From CAZQVA01 sp964596685 (GTDB taxonomy: Bacteria > Chlamydiota > Chlamydiia > Chlamydiales > VFKH01), in contig CAZQVA010000019.1 of NCBI GenBank assembly GCA_964596685.1, forward strand, positions 1 through 42,623: a DNA stretch of 42,623 nucleotides, in the 5' to 3' direction. Both the position numbers and the translations under genes were made by a program. The notes beneath the pieces were generated by a model, which saw only the letters and a program-made list of their open reading frames with translations, was not told where the DNA came from and ran no database searches. Below are positions 24,017 through 31,094 of the stretch, piece by piece (position 1 is the first letter of the stretch; each line of letters starts with the position of its first letter).

Positions 24017-25501
24017 ATGACCGCCATCACCAAGAGCTGGACCAGCGTCGCCGACGCGGCGATCGACCCCGACAGCCCGATCACCACCTCGCTGATGACC
24101 GCGCTGCGCGACAACGACATCTACCTGCGCGAGTGGCTCGGGGCCAGCTTCTACGCCGGCGCCGTGCAGGACCACAACCACGACGGCAGCAACTCCGCCC
24201 GCGTGGACGTCGGGCCCAACCTGGTGCGCAACCCCAGCTTCGAGGACGGCAGCGCCGGCTGGACGCTCACCAACTACACCGGCGGCAGCAACGCCATCTC
24301 CACCAGCCAGCGCCGCCACGGCGCCAAGTCGCTGGCCTTCACCAGCACCAGCACCGCCAACGGCGGGGGCGAGGCCATCACCAACGAGTACATCCCCGTG
24401 GCCGAGGGGCAGGCCTACAGCTTCTCCGCCTGGGTGCTGGCCAGCACCGCCAACGTCAGCAGCAAGGTGCAGGTGGTGTACTACGATGCCGCGCAGTCCT
24501 CCCTGAGCACGGTGGACCTCTACACCGCCACCAACACCGGCACCAGCTGGGCGCGCCAGACCGCGCAGGACACCGCCCCGGCCAGCGCGCGCTACGCCCG
24601 GGTCAAGGTCATCGGCGGGGTGCCCGGCTCGGGCAGCGCGACCGGCACGATCTACTTCGACCATCTCACGATGGTGCCCTCGCTCTACCAGCTGGGCATC
24701 GAGGCCTCGGCCGTGGGCCGCACGCAGCTCAAGACGACCACCGGCAGCGGCAGCGTCACGGTGAACACCGGCACCAACAACACCTACACCCTGGCCGGCG
24801 GCAGCTACGCCTGGTGGACGGCATCGGCCCAGTCCAACGCCGGGGGCAGCATCTCCTGGGGCGGCAACACCGACACCGCCTCCGGCGTGATCGGCCTGTT
24901 CAACTACAGCGGCACCAACTTCGCCTGGTACGTCGACGAGCGCTACGTGCAGGCCAGCCCGCCCTACGACCTGGGCAACGGCGAGGTGCCCCTGTTCGTG
25001 TGGGCCCTGGTGGACGGGGCCGGCAACGTCGTGGGCACCCAGGTGGCGCCCGACCCCACCTGGGCCTACCACGGCCCCACCGACATCACCCCGCAGTTCT
25101 GGCGCGGCGGGCGACCCTTCCGCCGCTACGCGCAGGTCAACGGCCAGGCGCTGGGCGCGGCCATGAAGAACCGCGACACCCTCGCCGCCATCGCCGCCGG
25201 CGACGTGGACATCACCTGGGTCGAGCGCGAGATCACCCAGGCGGTCAAGAACGCCGACATGGGGCTGTGCCCGCACCCCTTCTTCAACGGCGACACCGCC
25301 GGCTGCAGCGTGATCCTGCTCGACCCCGTGGGCGCCCTGTGCGAGCGCCTGCAGGCCATCCAGATCGACCAGGGCGCGCGCGCCGTGCGTGACCTGCTCA
25401 CCGCCGGCCACCTGCGGCTGGACAACAGCCCGCTGGACGCCACCACCCCGCCCGGCGTGCAGGCCGTGCGGGCCCGTTTCCTCAACACGAAAGGAGCCTG
25501 A
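24017..25501 (+). CDS. Tail fibre / receptor-binding protein with CBM-like domain
   Basis: This 494-residue protein starts MTAITKSWTSVADAAIDPDS, a common opening of phage tail proteins placed after the hub. Residues about 67-225 form a carbohydrate-binding-module-like domain (GPNLVRNPSFEDGSAGWTLT ... YSFSAWVLAS ... IYFDHLTMVPS). A beta-rich middle follows, and a C-terminal mostly helical section with cysteines (GLCPHPFFNGDTAGCSVILL) resembles conserved phage C-terminal regions. It probably contributes to host recognition. It lies between two REP-bearing genes. Upstream (23967-23999) there is a short CTCTCGC tandem repeat. Confidence 0.7.
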   Translation: MTAITKSWTSVADAAIDPDSPITTSLMTALRDNDIYLREWLGASFYAGAVQDHNHDGSNSARVDVGPNLVRNPSFEDGSAGWTLTNYTGGSNAISTSQRRHGAKSLAFTSTSTANGGGEAITNEYIPVAEGQAYSFSAWVLASTANVSSKVQVVYYDAAQSSLSTVDLYTATNTGTSWARQTAQDTAPASARYARVKVIGGVPGSGSATGTIYFDHLTMVPSLYQLGIEASAVGRTQLKTTTGSGSVTVNTGTNNTYTLAGGSYAWWTASAQSNAGGSISWGGNTDTASGVIGLFNYSGTNFAWYVDERYVQASPPYDLGNGEVPLFVWALVDGAGNVVGTQVAPDPTWAYHGPTDITPQFWRGGRPFRRYAQVNGQALGAAMKNRDTLAAIAAGDVDITWVEREITQAVKNADMGLCPHPFFNGDTAGCSVILLDPVGALCERLQAIQIDQGARAVRDLLTAGHLRLDNSPLDATTPPGVQAVRARFLNTKGA

Positions 25502-25503
25502 GC

Positions 25504-26067
25504 ATGACGCCGCTGCGCCGCTGGTTTGCCCCCTCTCCCCTTGCGGGAGAGGGCCGGGGTGAGGGGTACATCGTGTGGGCCCTGCTCGCCATCCTCCTGG
25601 CCGCCCTCACCCTCTCCGCCTGCCACGGCGGCGGCAGCAGCAACCCCGCCCCGAAAGCCCGCGTGAGCTGCGCCGACGCCCGCAACCCCGCCCAGGCCGC
25701 CCGCTGCATCGCCCCGCGCGCCAGCCTGCTCGACTGGATCCTGCCCTCCGCCCACGCCGTGCTCAACTTCCAGCGCGGCGAGATCCACCGCGGGGAACAA
25801 GTCCTGGGCGAGCTCTCCGTCACCAGCCCCATCGACTTCACCGGCGAGGTCGAGGCCCGCTTCGACGCCGGCTGCGGTGGCGAGGCGCAGTGGATCATCC
25901 TGCAGCGCCAGCCCATCAGCGTCACCGCCGGCCAGACCGTCACCCTGTCCGCCAGCGGCACCTGCGGCGACATGCCCCTGGGCCCGCGCACCCTCACAGT
26001 CACCGCGTGGAAGCAGGACGGCAGCGTGCTCGACCAGGCCGTGGTCAGCTTCACGCTGGTGGAGTAG
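25504..26067 (+). CDS. Lipoprotein-like protein with REP-derived N-terminus
   Basis: This 187-residue protein starts 3 bases after the fibre stop. Residues 10-21 (APSPLAGEGRGEG) are the translation of a REP-like element. A hydrophobic segment and lipobox-like LTLSAC follow (Cys40), then a ~145-residue beta-rich domain (GELSVTSPIDFTGEVEARFD ... VTAGQTVTLSASGTCGDM). The element therefore extends the n-region of the signal sequence. An alternative start after the element (GTG at 25573) would give a more ordinary lipoprotein signal. The role is unknown. Position just before lysis genes suggests an envelope protein. Confidence 0.65.
   Translation: MTPLRRWFAPSPLAGEGRGEGYIVWALLAILLAALTLSACHGGGSSNPAPKARVSCADARNPAQAARCIAPRASLLDWILPSAHAVLNFQRGEIHRGEQVLGELSVTSPIDFTGEVEARFDAGCGGEAQWIILQRQPISVTAGQTVTLSASGTCGDMPLGPRTLTVTAWKQDGSVLDQAVVSFTLVE
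25529..25566. repeat. REP-like palindrome inside the lipoprotein gene
   Basis: CCCTCTCCCCTTGCGGGAGA (from 25531) then GGGCCGGGGTGAGGGG is identical to the second copy at 23699-23737. It is followed by TACA, as is the copy at 27457. Confidence 0.85.
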
Positions 26068-26071
26068 GGCG

Positions 26072-26368
26072 GTGGATGAACGGCGAGCCGTCAACGCCAT
26101 GATCGAGGCCCGCCTGCTGGCCCTGGAAGCCGGGCAGGCCGACATCCGCGCCAAGCTCGACGCCCTGGACGAGATCCGCACCATCATCGTCGAGGGGCGC
26201 ATGGCCTTCACCTTCGCCGCCCGGGTGGCGCGGGGCGCGCAGATCTTCCTGCGCGGCTTGCTGCTGCTCACACTGCCCGGCCTGCTGCTGGTCATGCTCT
26301 ACGTCGCCATCGTCAACGACGGCCACCCGCCCGCCTGGGTCAAGGAGTGGGTCGGCATGTTCAAGTGA
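26072..26368 (+). CDS. Single-span membrane protein, possible holin or holin accessory
   Basis: This 98-residue protein starts at GTG with GGAG 7 bases upstream. An N-terminal coiled-coil-like stretch (NAMIEARLLALEAGQADIRA) is followed by one strong transmembrane helix at about residues 60-82 (IFLRGLLLLTLPGLLLVMLY) and a short tail. The layout resembles phage hemolysin-XhlA-like or class III-like holin components. It lies directly before the exported HExxH protein and endolysin. ATG at 26099 is an alternative start. Confidence 0.65.
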   Translation: MDERRAVNAMIEARLLALEAGQADIRAKLDALDEIRTIIVEGRMAFTFAARVARGAQIFLRGLLLLTLPGLLLVMLYVAIVNDGHPPAWVKEWVGMFK

Positions 26369-26378
26369 GGAGAGTGCC

Positions 26379-26873
26379 ATGATCCAACGCCTGCTCCAGC
26401 TCGCCACCATCGCCGCCGCCATCGGTCTCGTCGCCTGGGGCGCCGGCATCATGTCCCGCTGCGCGGCGGCCGCCGACCTCGCCCAGGACCAGGCCGCCGT
26501 CATCTACGCCATCGCCTACGCCCACGTCGGCGGCGCCCTGCCCCAGCAGCCCCCCACCATCCACCTCGTCGACCGCACCCGCCTGCAGCAGCTCGCCTGC
26601 AACGGCGGCAACTGCCCCGCGCGCGGCTTCCAGCGCGGGCAGGACGTCTACATCGACGCCGCGCTCGACTTCACCAAGCCCGCCGACGCCGGCGTCCTCC
26701 TGCACGAAGTCGTCCACTTCCTCCAGTTCGCCCGCTGGGGCCCCGCGCAGGACTGCCTCGACTGGATCGCCCGCGAGCGCCAGGCCTACACCATCCAGGC
26801 CTACGAGCTCGAACGCATGGGCGCGGACACCGCCGCCGTGCTGTCGGTCGCTCGCAGCGTGGGGTGCGGGTGA
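26379..26873 (+). CDS. Exported HExxH protein (putative zinc metallopeptidase, DUF6647-like)
   Basis: This 164-residue protein starts after GAGGAGAG with a hydrophobic N-terminal segment (LLQLATIAAAIGLVAWGAGI), a signal peptide or anchor. HEVVH at residues 109-113 is a zincin-type motif. Downstream Glu residues (WIARERQAYTIQAYELERMG) could supply the third ligand. Cysteines at 74, 79, 125 and 163 may form disulfides in the periplasm. The pattern LLHEVVHFLQ ... C..W..RERQAY is seen in small secreted proteins of unknown function. It overlaps the endolysin start, so it may act with the lysis module. Confidence 0.68.
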   Translation: MIQRLLQLATIAAAIGLVAWGAGIMSRCAAAADLAQDQAAVIYAIAYAHVGGALPQQPPTIHLVDRTRLQQLACNGGNCPARGFQRGQDVYIDAALDFTKPADAGVLLHEVVHFLQFARWGPAQDCLDWIARERQAYTIQAYELERMGADTAAVLSVARSVGCG

Positions 26874-27484
26874 TGATCACCGCCGACCAGCTCGCCCTGA
26901 TCATGCCGCAGGCCCAGGCGGTGCGGCGCCGTGAGTGCCTGCCCTCGCTCAACGCCGCCATGGAGGAGTTCGGCATCCTCACCGCCTGGCGCACCGCCGC
27001 CTTCCTCGCGCAAATCGCCCACGAGAGCGGCCAGCTCACCTTCATGGCCGAGATATGGGGCCCCACCGCCCAGCAGCGCCGCTACGAGCCGCCGTCCGAC
27101 CTGGCCACCCGGCTGGGCAACAGCGAGCCCGGCGACGGCCTGCGCTTCAAGGGCAGGGGCTTCCTGCAGATCACCGGCCGCAGCAACTACGCCGCCTGCA
27201 GCGTGGCCCTGTTCGGTGCCGCCGGTGTGCTGCTCGGCCGCCCCGAGCTGCTCGAGGGTGCCGATGCGGCGGCCCGCTCCGCGGGGTGGTTCTGGTCCCG
27301 GCGGGGCCTGAACGAGCTGGCCGATGCCGGCCGCTCCGGCTTCAAGGAGATCACCAAGCGCATGAACGGCGGCTACAACGGCCTGCTCGAGCGCGAGCTG
27401 TTCTACGACCGCGCGCTCAAGGCATTGCGGCTGGGCGCGCCTGCCGCCGACCCCGTCCCCTCTCCCCTTGCGGGAGAGGGCTAG
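26873..27484 (+). CDS. Endolysin, GH19 chitinase/lysozyme type
   Basis: This 203-residue protein degrades peptidoglycan. The GH19 pattern is clear: AAFLAQIAHESGQLTFMAEI with catalytic Glu51, then RFKGRGFLQITGRSNYAACS, AAARSAGWFWSRRGLNELAD and ITKRMNGGYNGLLERELFYD. No signal peptide is present, so release depends on a holin. The last residues, PVPSPLAGEG, and the TAG stop are provided by a REP-like element (27457-27493), so the original C-terminus may have been changed. The start overlaps the preceding stop (TGATG); GTG at 26870 is an alternative. Confidence 0.9.
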   Translation: MITADQLALIMPQAQAVRRRECLPSLNAAMEEFGILTAWRTAAFLAQIAHESGQLTFMAEIWGPTAQQRRYEPPSDLATRLGNSEPGDGLRFKGRGFLQITGRSNYAACSVALFGAAGVLLGRPELLEGADAAARSAGWFWSRRGLNELADAGRSGFKEITKRMNGGYNGLLERELFYDRALKALRLGAPAADPVPSPLAGEG

Positions 27485-27493
27485 GGTGAGGGG
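27457..27493. repeat. REP-like palindrome that supplies the endolysin stop codon
   Basis: CCCCTCTCCCCTTGCGGGAG (from 27457), then AGGGCTAGGGTGAGGGG. It matches the copies at 23699 and 25529 except CTA in place of CCG, which creates the in-frame TAG. The palindrome could also act as a weak attenuator between endolysin and holin genes. Confidence 0.82.
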
Positions 27494-27514
27494 TACAACC
27501 GAGAGGAGCACTCC

Positions 27515-27769
27515 ATGACCGCCATGCGCAACATCCTCGCCCTCGTCATCGTCGTCGGCTTCCTCGCCGTCGTCGCTGCCACCCTGTTCGCCGTCGAGAT
27601 CCGCGACAACCCCACCATGCTCATGATGCTCGGCACGCTCTCCACCGCATTCGGCATGGTCATGCAGTGGCACTTCGGATCCAGCAGCGGCAGCGAGCGC
27701 AAGAGCGACCTGCTCGCCCGCACCCCGCCCATCGCCGACCCCGCAACCCCGGAGAAACCCGCCCCATGA
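27515..27769 (+). CDS. Putative holin (two membrane spans)
   Basis: This 84-residue protein has the ribosome-binding site GAGAGGAG. Two hydrophobic helices, about 6-27 (ILALVIVVGFLAVVAATLFA) and 34-52 (TMLMMLGTLSTAFGMVMQWH), are followed by GSSSGSERKSDLLAR and a Pro-rich tail. A small two-span protein with a charged C-terminus next to an endolysin fits a class II holin. The second ATG (27524) could give a shorter dual-start form. The stop overlaps the next gene (ATGA). Confidence 0.72.
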   Translation: MTAMRNILALVIVVGFLAVVAATLFAVEIRDNPTMLMMLGTLSTAFGMVMQWHFGSSSGSERKSDLLARTPPIADPATPEKPAP

Positions 27770-28113
27770 AACCCCGCACCTACCTCATCTGCAGCGCCCT
27801 GGTGGGCCTGCTCGCCCTCCTGCTCGCCGCCTGCGCCGGCGGCCCCCCGCGCGAGTCCCCCATCAACCCCTACGTCGACGGCCCCGGCATCATCGCCCAG
27901 GCCAACTACGCCATCGGCGACGCCGTGGCCACCGGCGCCATCAGCACCAGGCGCGCGAAGCAACTCGCCGCGATCGCCGACTCGGCCGACCAGTACATCG
28001 CACTCGCCCGCGCCGCCGCCCAGGCCGGCAACGTCACCGGCGAGCAGCTCGACCTGCAGAAAGCGCGCGACGCCCTGCTGCAGCTCAAGACCTTCACCCA
28101 GGAGCGCAAATGA
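27766..28113 (+). CDS. Small lipoprotein of the lysis region (possible outer spanin-like)
   Basis: This 115-residue protein has an N-terminal signal and lipobox (LLALLLAAC, Cys at 23). The mature part has a short Pro/Gly stretch and then helices (RAKQLAAIADSADQYIALAR). Location after the holin is right for an outer-membrane spanin component, but an inner spanin partner is not evident, so the role stays open. It is coupled to both neighbours by 4-base overlaps. Confidence 0.65.
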   Translation: MKPRTYLICSALVGLLALLLAACAGGPPRESPINPYVDGPGIIAQANYAIGDAVATGAISTRRAKQLAAIADSADQYIALARAAAQAGNVTGEQLDLQKARDALLQLKTFTQERK

Positions 28114-28460
28114 CCACCGCCGCCGCCATCAGCATCCTCGACAAGAGCACCACCCTAGCCCTCGTGCTGGTGAACCTGGCACTGCGCCACCAGGCCCTCA
28201 ACCCGGAAGTCGTGGCGATCGCCGACGCGATGTGGAAGGAAGGCCGCGCGCTGCCCAACGCCGAGGAACAGGCGCGGCTCGACGCGATGGTGCAGGCCAG
28301 CGTGGCCTACCGGGACGGGGAGATCGCCAAAGCGGAAAGCTTGCTCGACGCAAGGACCGTGCGTGATCACCTGATCCCGGCACTCAACGAAGCTGCTGGT
28401 TACGACAGTCCTGAGGCGCTGGAGCCGCCGTCGAAGCCTCCGCCGAATTCGGCGCGATAG
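28110..28460 (+). CDS. Small helical protein ending in a tape-measure-like tail
   Basis: This 116-residue protein has an ATGA overlap with the lipoprotein gene. Residues 1 to about 75 are helical and unrelated to anything I recognise. Residues about 80-97 (DARTVRDHLIPALNEAAG) match the C-terminus of this phage's own tape measure (DAQTVRDELIPQLNEAAG) at 15 of 18 positions, and the DNA is clearly related (28344-28405 against 18706-18767). The last 61 bases overlap the opposite-strand gene. This looks like a recombination junction at the right end of the late operon. Confidence 0.6.
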   Translation: MTTAAAISILDKSTTLALVLVNLALRHQALNPEVVAIADAMWKEGRALPNAEEQARLDAMVQASVAYRDGEIAKAESLLDARTVRDHLIPALNEAAGYDSPEALEPPSKPPPNSAR

Positions 28461-29221
28461 TCTTTCAGGACGATGCCAGGGGTTTCTCCGCGGACGGTCG
28501 TCGGCTTGACTTGGACGACCTTCCCGCTCCGCAGGCGGCGGAGATGACCGCGCCGCAAATGTGTCCGCGGTGAAGCATGAGTGCCGCCCAGCGAGTCAGT
28601 TGTGGAGGAGGGCGGAGTCCTAAGAATCAGAGTCCAATACGAGAACAAAGGGGCCTTACCCCTTCGCGCGCGGGCCTTTTGTAGCGGGGCGTCCGGATGA
28701 ACTTCAGCAAGCGCTGCATGGGGTGAGTGAAGGGCTCCGAGGAATCTTGAGAGGAGCCCATCAACCACTAGCGCCTCATCGTCGCCTTCAAAAATATCCG
28801 TCGTGTCGGTTGGGCTAGCGAGGTCGGTGCCTTCCGCGCCAAAGCGGATGCCGCGCAGAGTCCAGTGCTCCTGAGTCTGGATCCGACGATGCGCTGCAAG
28901 CGCAAGTGAATCTGTAGTCGCGCCGCGCCGGAAGATCGCGGTTTGCATGCCCCCAACCGCATTTGGCGCTGCGAGCACGCCCCAGAGGCCATGATCTGAT
29001 AGCGTGACCTCAAACCAGCACACCTCGTAGGGAAACAAATTGGAATCGTTGGCCGGCATGGCGTCGAGGACGTGCGCGTCCCCCATGTCGAAACAAATGG
29101 CAGATCTCGCGATCTCCCCCAGGCCTCGTAGGCACTTCCGAAAGGCTAGTTCAAAAACGGCAGGCCCTTGCGAGATCAGTCCCACCTCGAACGCTTCCAA
29201 AAAATGATGAAGGTGATTCAT
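28400..29221 (-). CDS. Accessory (moron-type) protein, conserved C-terminal motif, unknown function
   Basis: This 273-residue protein reads against the late operon. The chosen ATG (29221) has GAGGA 8 bases upstream and gives MNHLHHFLEAFEVGLISQGP. The C-terminal third has a motif I associate with unassigned proteins in phages and prophages: RARRGKAPLFSYWTLIL, GGTHASPRTHLRRGHLRRL, SGKVVQVKPTTVRG and GIVLKDYRA. Its DNA is visibly lower in GC than the flanking genes, and its 3' end overlaps the last late gene by 61 bases. Independent transcription from its own promoter is likely. It could be expressed in the lysogen. Function unknown. Confidence 0.75.
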   Translation of the reverse strand: MNHLHHFLEAFEVGLISQGPAVFELAFRKCLRGLGEIARSAICFDMGDAHVLDAMPANDSNLFPYEVCWFEVTLSDHGLWGVLAAPNAVGGMQTAIFRRGATTDSLALAAHRRIQTQEHWTLRGIRFGAEGTDLASPTDTTDIFEGDDEALVVDGLLSRFLGALHSPHAALAEVHPDAPLQKARARRGKAPLFSYWTLILRTPPSSTTDSLGGTHASPRTHLRRGHLRRLRSGKVVQVKPTTVRGETPGIVLKDYRAEFGGGFDGGSSASGLS

Positions 29222-29437
29222 CCGTACGTCCTCATCCGAGCGGCCAACGCTTAAGCGGATTGCTGTGAGAGAGGGTGCTGCGGAACAGATAGCCCCATCG
29301 CTGAGGCGGCGGCACAATGGGCCGGAGAGTCCTGCGCCAACGCCGCCGTAGCAGATATCGATCAGTCCAGCGGCGTACCCCGGTGGCCATGTGGAGCCTG
29401 TAAGTCCAGCCGTGCGTTTCGCAGATGCGGCATGCGC

Positions 29438-29734
29438 TCATCGGCACCCAATCCGCTCCCAGCGATCCTTCGCCTTCGCGTCCTCGACAGTCTGCCACTG
29501 CATGTTCTCGACCGCATCCGCCCCGCCGCACGCCAGCGGCTTGATGTGATCCACCACCCAGCCCGGGCAGGCGCCCGACCGCTTGCCCGTGGCCGGGCAG
29601 GGCTGCTGCTGCTGGAACGCCTGGCGCACCGCGCGGCTGCGCTGTCCCTTCGCCGGTGCTTCCGGCTCCGCGGCGCAGCCGGCGATCGACACGGCAAGCA
29701 GTACGGCCGCGATCGCGGCCACTGGGTGAGTCAT
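29438..29734 (-). CDS. Lipoprotein-type exported HNH nuclease-like protein
   Basis: This 98-residue protein has a signal sequence with lipobox (SIAGC, Cys20). The mature domain is a compact HNH pattern: PCPATGKRSGACPGWVVDHI then KPLACGGADAVENMQWQT and a conserved AKAKDRWE, with Asp62-His63 and Asn77 as the candidate catalytic group and cysteines that may pair. Similar small secreted HNH proteins are widespread in proteobacteria. Outer-envelope placement would put a nuclease where incoming DNA enters. It sits next to attP, a usual place for lysogenic accessory genes. AGGA lies 9 bases upstream of the ATG. Confidence 0.72.
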   Translation of the reverse strand: MTHPVAAIAAVLLAVSIAGCAAEPEAPAKGQRSRAVRQAFQQQQPCPATGKRSGACPGWVVDHIKPLACGGADAVENMQWQTVEDAKAKDRWERIGCR

Positions 29735-29835
29735 GGGTGAGTTTCCTGGCGTCGTCCAGCGCTGTCCTGCGCAGCGACGAATGCTACGGGCGCGCGTCGC
29801 ATTGTAGGATCAATGACATACGCCCGGCGCCAGAC
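29735..29835. other. Intergenic segment between HNH gene and attP core
   Basis: About 100 bases with no gene. It holds the upstream region of the HNH gene and the left arm of attP. There is no tRNA 5' half here: the acceptor strand GCGCCCG expected about 75 bases before the CCA is missing. Arm-type integrase sites could lie here, but none is obvious. Confidence 0.5.
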
Positions 29836-29880
29836 CTACGAACCAAGGGGTCGGGCGTTCGAATCGCTCCGGGCGCGCCA
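29836..29880 (+). other. attP: attP core: 3' half of tRNA-Arg(ACG)
   Basis: The segment reads as anticodon loop CTACGAA, 3' anticodon stem, variable loop, T-arm GGGCG-TTCGAAT-CGCTC, acceptor strand CGGGCGC, discriminator G and CCA (29878-29880). The bases 5' of the loop (CAGAC) do not pair with CCAAG, and there is no 5' half. It is therefore a phage-borne copy of a host tRNA end that restores the gene after integration, not a functional tRNA. It lies next to the 3' end of the integrase gene, as expected for attP. Confidence 0.88.
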
Positions 29881-29894
29881 AACATCAAGTACTT

Positions 29895-29924
29895 ACAGCC
29901 GGTGCCAGCCGGCTGTTTGTTTTT
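29895..29924 (+). terminator. Rho-independent terminator after the tRNA half
   Basis: The stem ACAGCCGG / CCGGCTGT (8 bp, loop TGCCAG) is followed by TTGTTTTT. It is oriented to stop plus-strand transcription, which would be the direction of a tRNA restored at this attachment junction. It lies 68 bases before the integrase stop codon on the other strand. Confidence 0.85.
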
Positions 29925-29948
29925 CGGGTGACCGCTGGATGAATTTAC

Positions 29949-31094
29949 TCACCCAGCCACCCGCAGCAGCGTCACCCCCCTCGACTCCTCGATCCGGTTG
30001 ACCGCCTCCAGCAGCTCGGAGATCTCCGCGGCCGAGTAGTGCGTGGTGATGTCGCCGTTGGTGTGTCCCAGCAGCACCTGGCGCGTCTCGTAGGGCACGC
30101 GCGCGGCCCGCAGGCGCCGACCGAAGGTGTGCTTCAGGTCGTGCACGCGGACGTTGCGCAAGCCCCACGGGGCCTCGCGCTGGTGTTGCTTGAAGTACTC
30201 CTTGGCCGCCTCCCGGCGGGCAGTGTCCCATGCGCTGTTGTTCATCCTCGCGATGGGGTGCTTCTTGTCCTTCGCCCCGTAGACAAACACGAAGTCGCGG
30301 TGCTCGCCCCGGCACTCGTCCACAATGCGGGCCGCTACCCGCCCCAGCACCACCAGGCGGTCCTCGCCGTTCTTCACCCCGCTGCGATCGGTGCGACCAC
30401 CGAACCCCGCAGGGATGACGAACACGCTGGTGCCCAGCTCGGGGACGCGTTGCTCCCACTCCCAGCGCAGCTTGCAGACTTCCTGCTCGCGGCAGCCGGT
30501 GTACAGCTTGAACAGCGCCATGCGGGCCAGGTGCTTCGGCAGCGCGGCGAGCAGCAGTCGTTGCTCGTCCCACGAAAGCGGGTAAGGCTTGCGTGGATCG
30601 AGCTCCGGCATGCTGATCACCGGTGCGGCCGGCAGCCAGGTGCGTCCCGTCTCGTCGCGGTACTTTCCCGCGCAGAGCCGCAGCACACGGCGGACGACTT
30701 CCAGCTCGCGCTTCAGCGTGGTGGGGCTGACCTGGTCGACCTCGAGGCGCTGCCGCTTGTACGGCTCCAGCGTCTCGTCGAAGACCCGGTCCAGCGGCAG
30801 GGCGCCGATCCAGTCGTCCAGCGTCTCGACGTGGATGGCGATCGCGTCGCTGCTCGCCTTGTGGGCGACCTCCCTCAAGTACCTTGCTGCTGCCTCGCGG
30901 AAAGTGCGTCCGCCACCTGCAGGGCTAAGCTTTGCCCGCTGGATCTTCTCGCTCGCTTCGGCGAGGCGCTGTTCGGCGTCGGCCTGGGAGACTGCCCCGA
31001 GCCGCAGCTTGATGCGCTGGCCGTGGACGAGCTTGTCGATCGTGCGGTTGCCGGCGTCGTCGACCTGGATGCCGGCGGTTCTTGTTCGCGCCAT
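29949..31094 (-). CDS. int: Tyrosine-family integrase
   Basis: This 381-residue protein catalyses integration and excision at tRNA-Arg. The N-terminal arm-binding part (residues 1-60) and core-binding domain (about 64-160) come before the catalytic domain with Arg202 (YTGCREQEV), Lys241 (RSGVKNGEDR), His318-x2-Lys321 (VHDLKHTFGRRLR), His344 (LLGHTNGDITTHYS) and nucleophile Tyr353. The second conserved Arg of the usual HxxR box is Lys here. GGGAGG lies 8 bases before the ATG. It adjoins attP and overlaps the upstream Xis-like gene by 220 bases. Confidence 0.95.
   Translation of the reverse strand: MARTRTAGIQVDDAGNRTIDKLVHGQRIKLRLGAVSQADAEQRLAEASEKIQRAKLSPAGGGRTFREAAARYLREVAHKASSDAIAIHVETLDDWIGALPLDRVFDETLEPYKRQRLEVDQVSPTTLKRELEVVRRVLRLCAGKYRDETGRTWLPAAPVISMPELDPRKPYPLSWDEQRLLLAALPKHLARMALFKLYTGCREQEVCKLRWEWEQRVPELGTSVFVIPAGFGGRTDRSGVKNGEDRLVVLGRVAARIVDECRGEHRDFVFVYGAKDKKHPIARMNNSAWDTARREAAKEYFKQHQREAPWGLRNVRVHDLKHTFGRRLRAARVPYETRQVLLGHTNGDITTHYSAAEISELLEAVNRIEESRGVTLLRVAG

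Noticed and set aside
29805..29880. A complete tRNA gene ending at 29880
   Set aside because: Only the 3' half is present; the 5' acceptor strand GCGCCCG and D-arm are missing, and the anticodon stem does not pair. It is an attachment site, not a tRNA.
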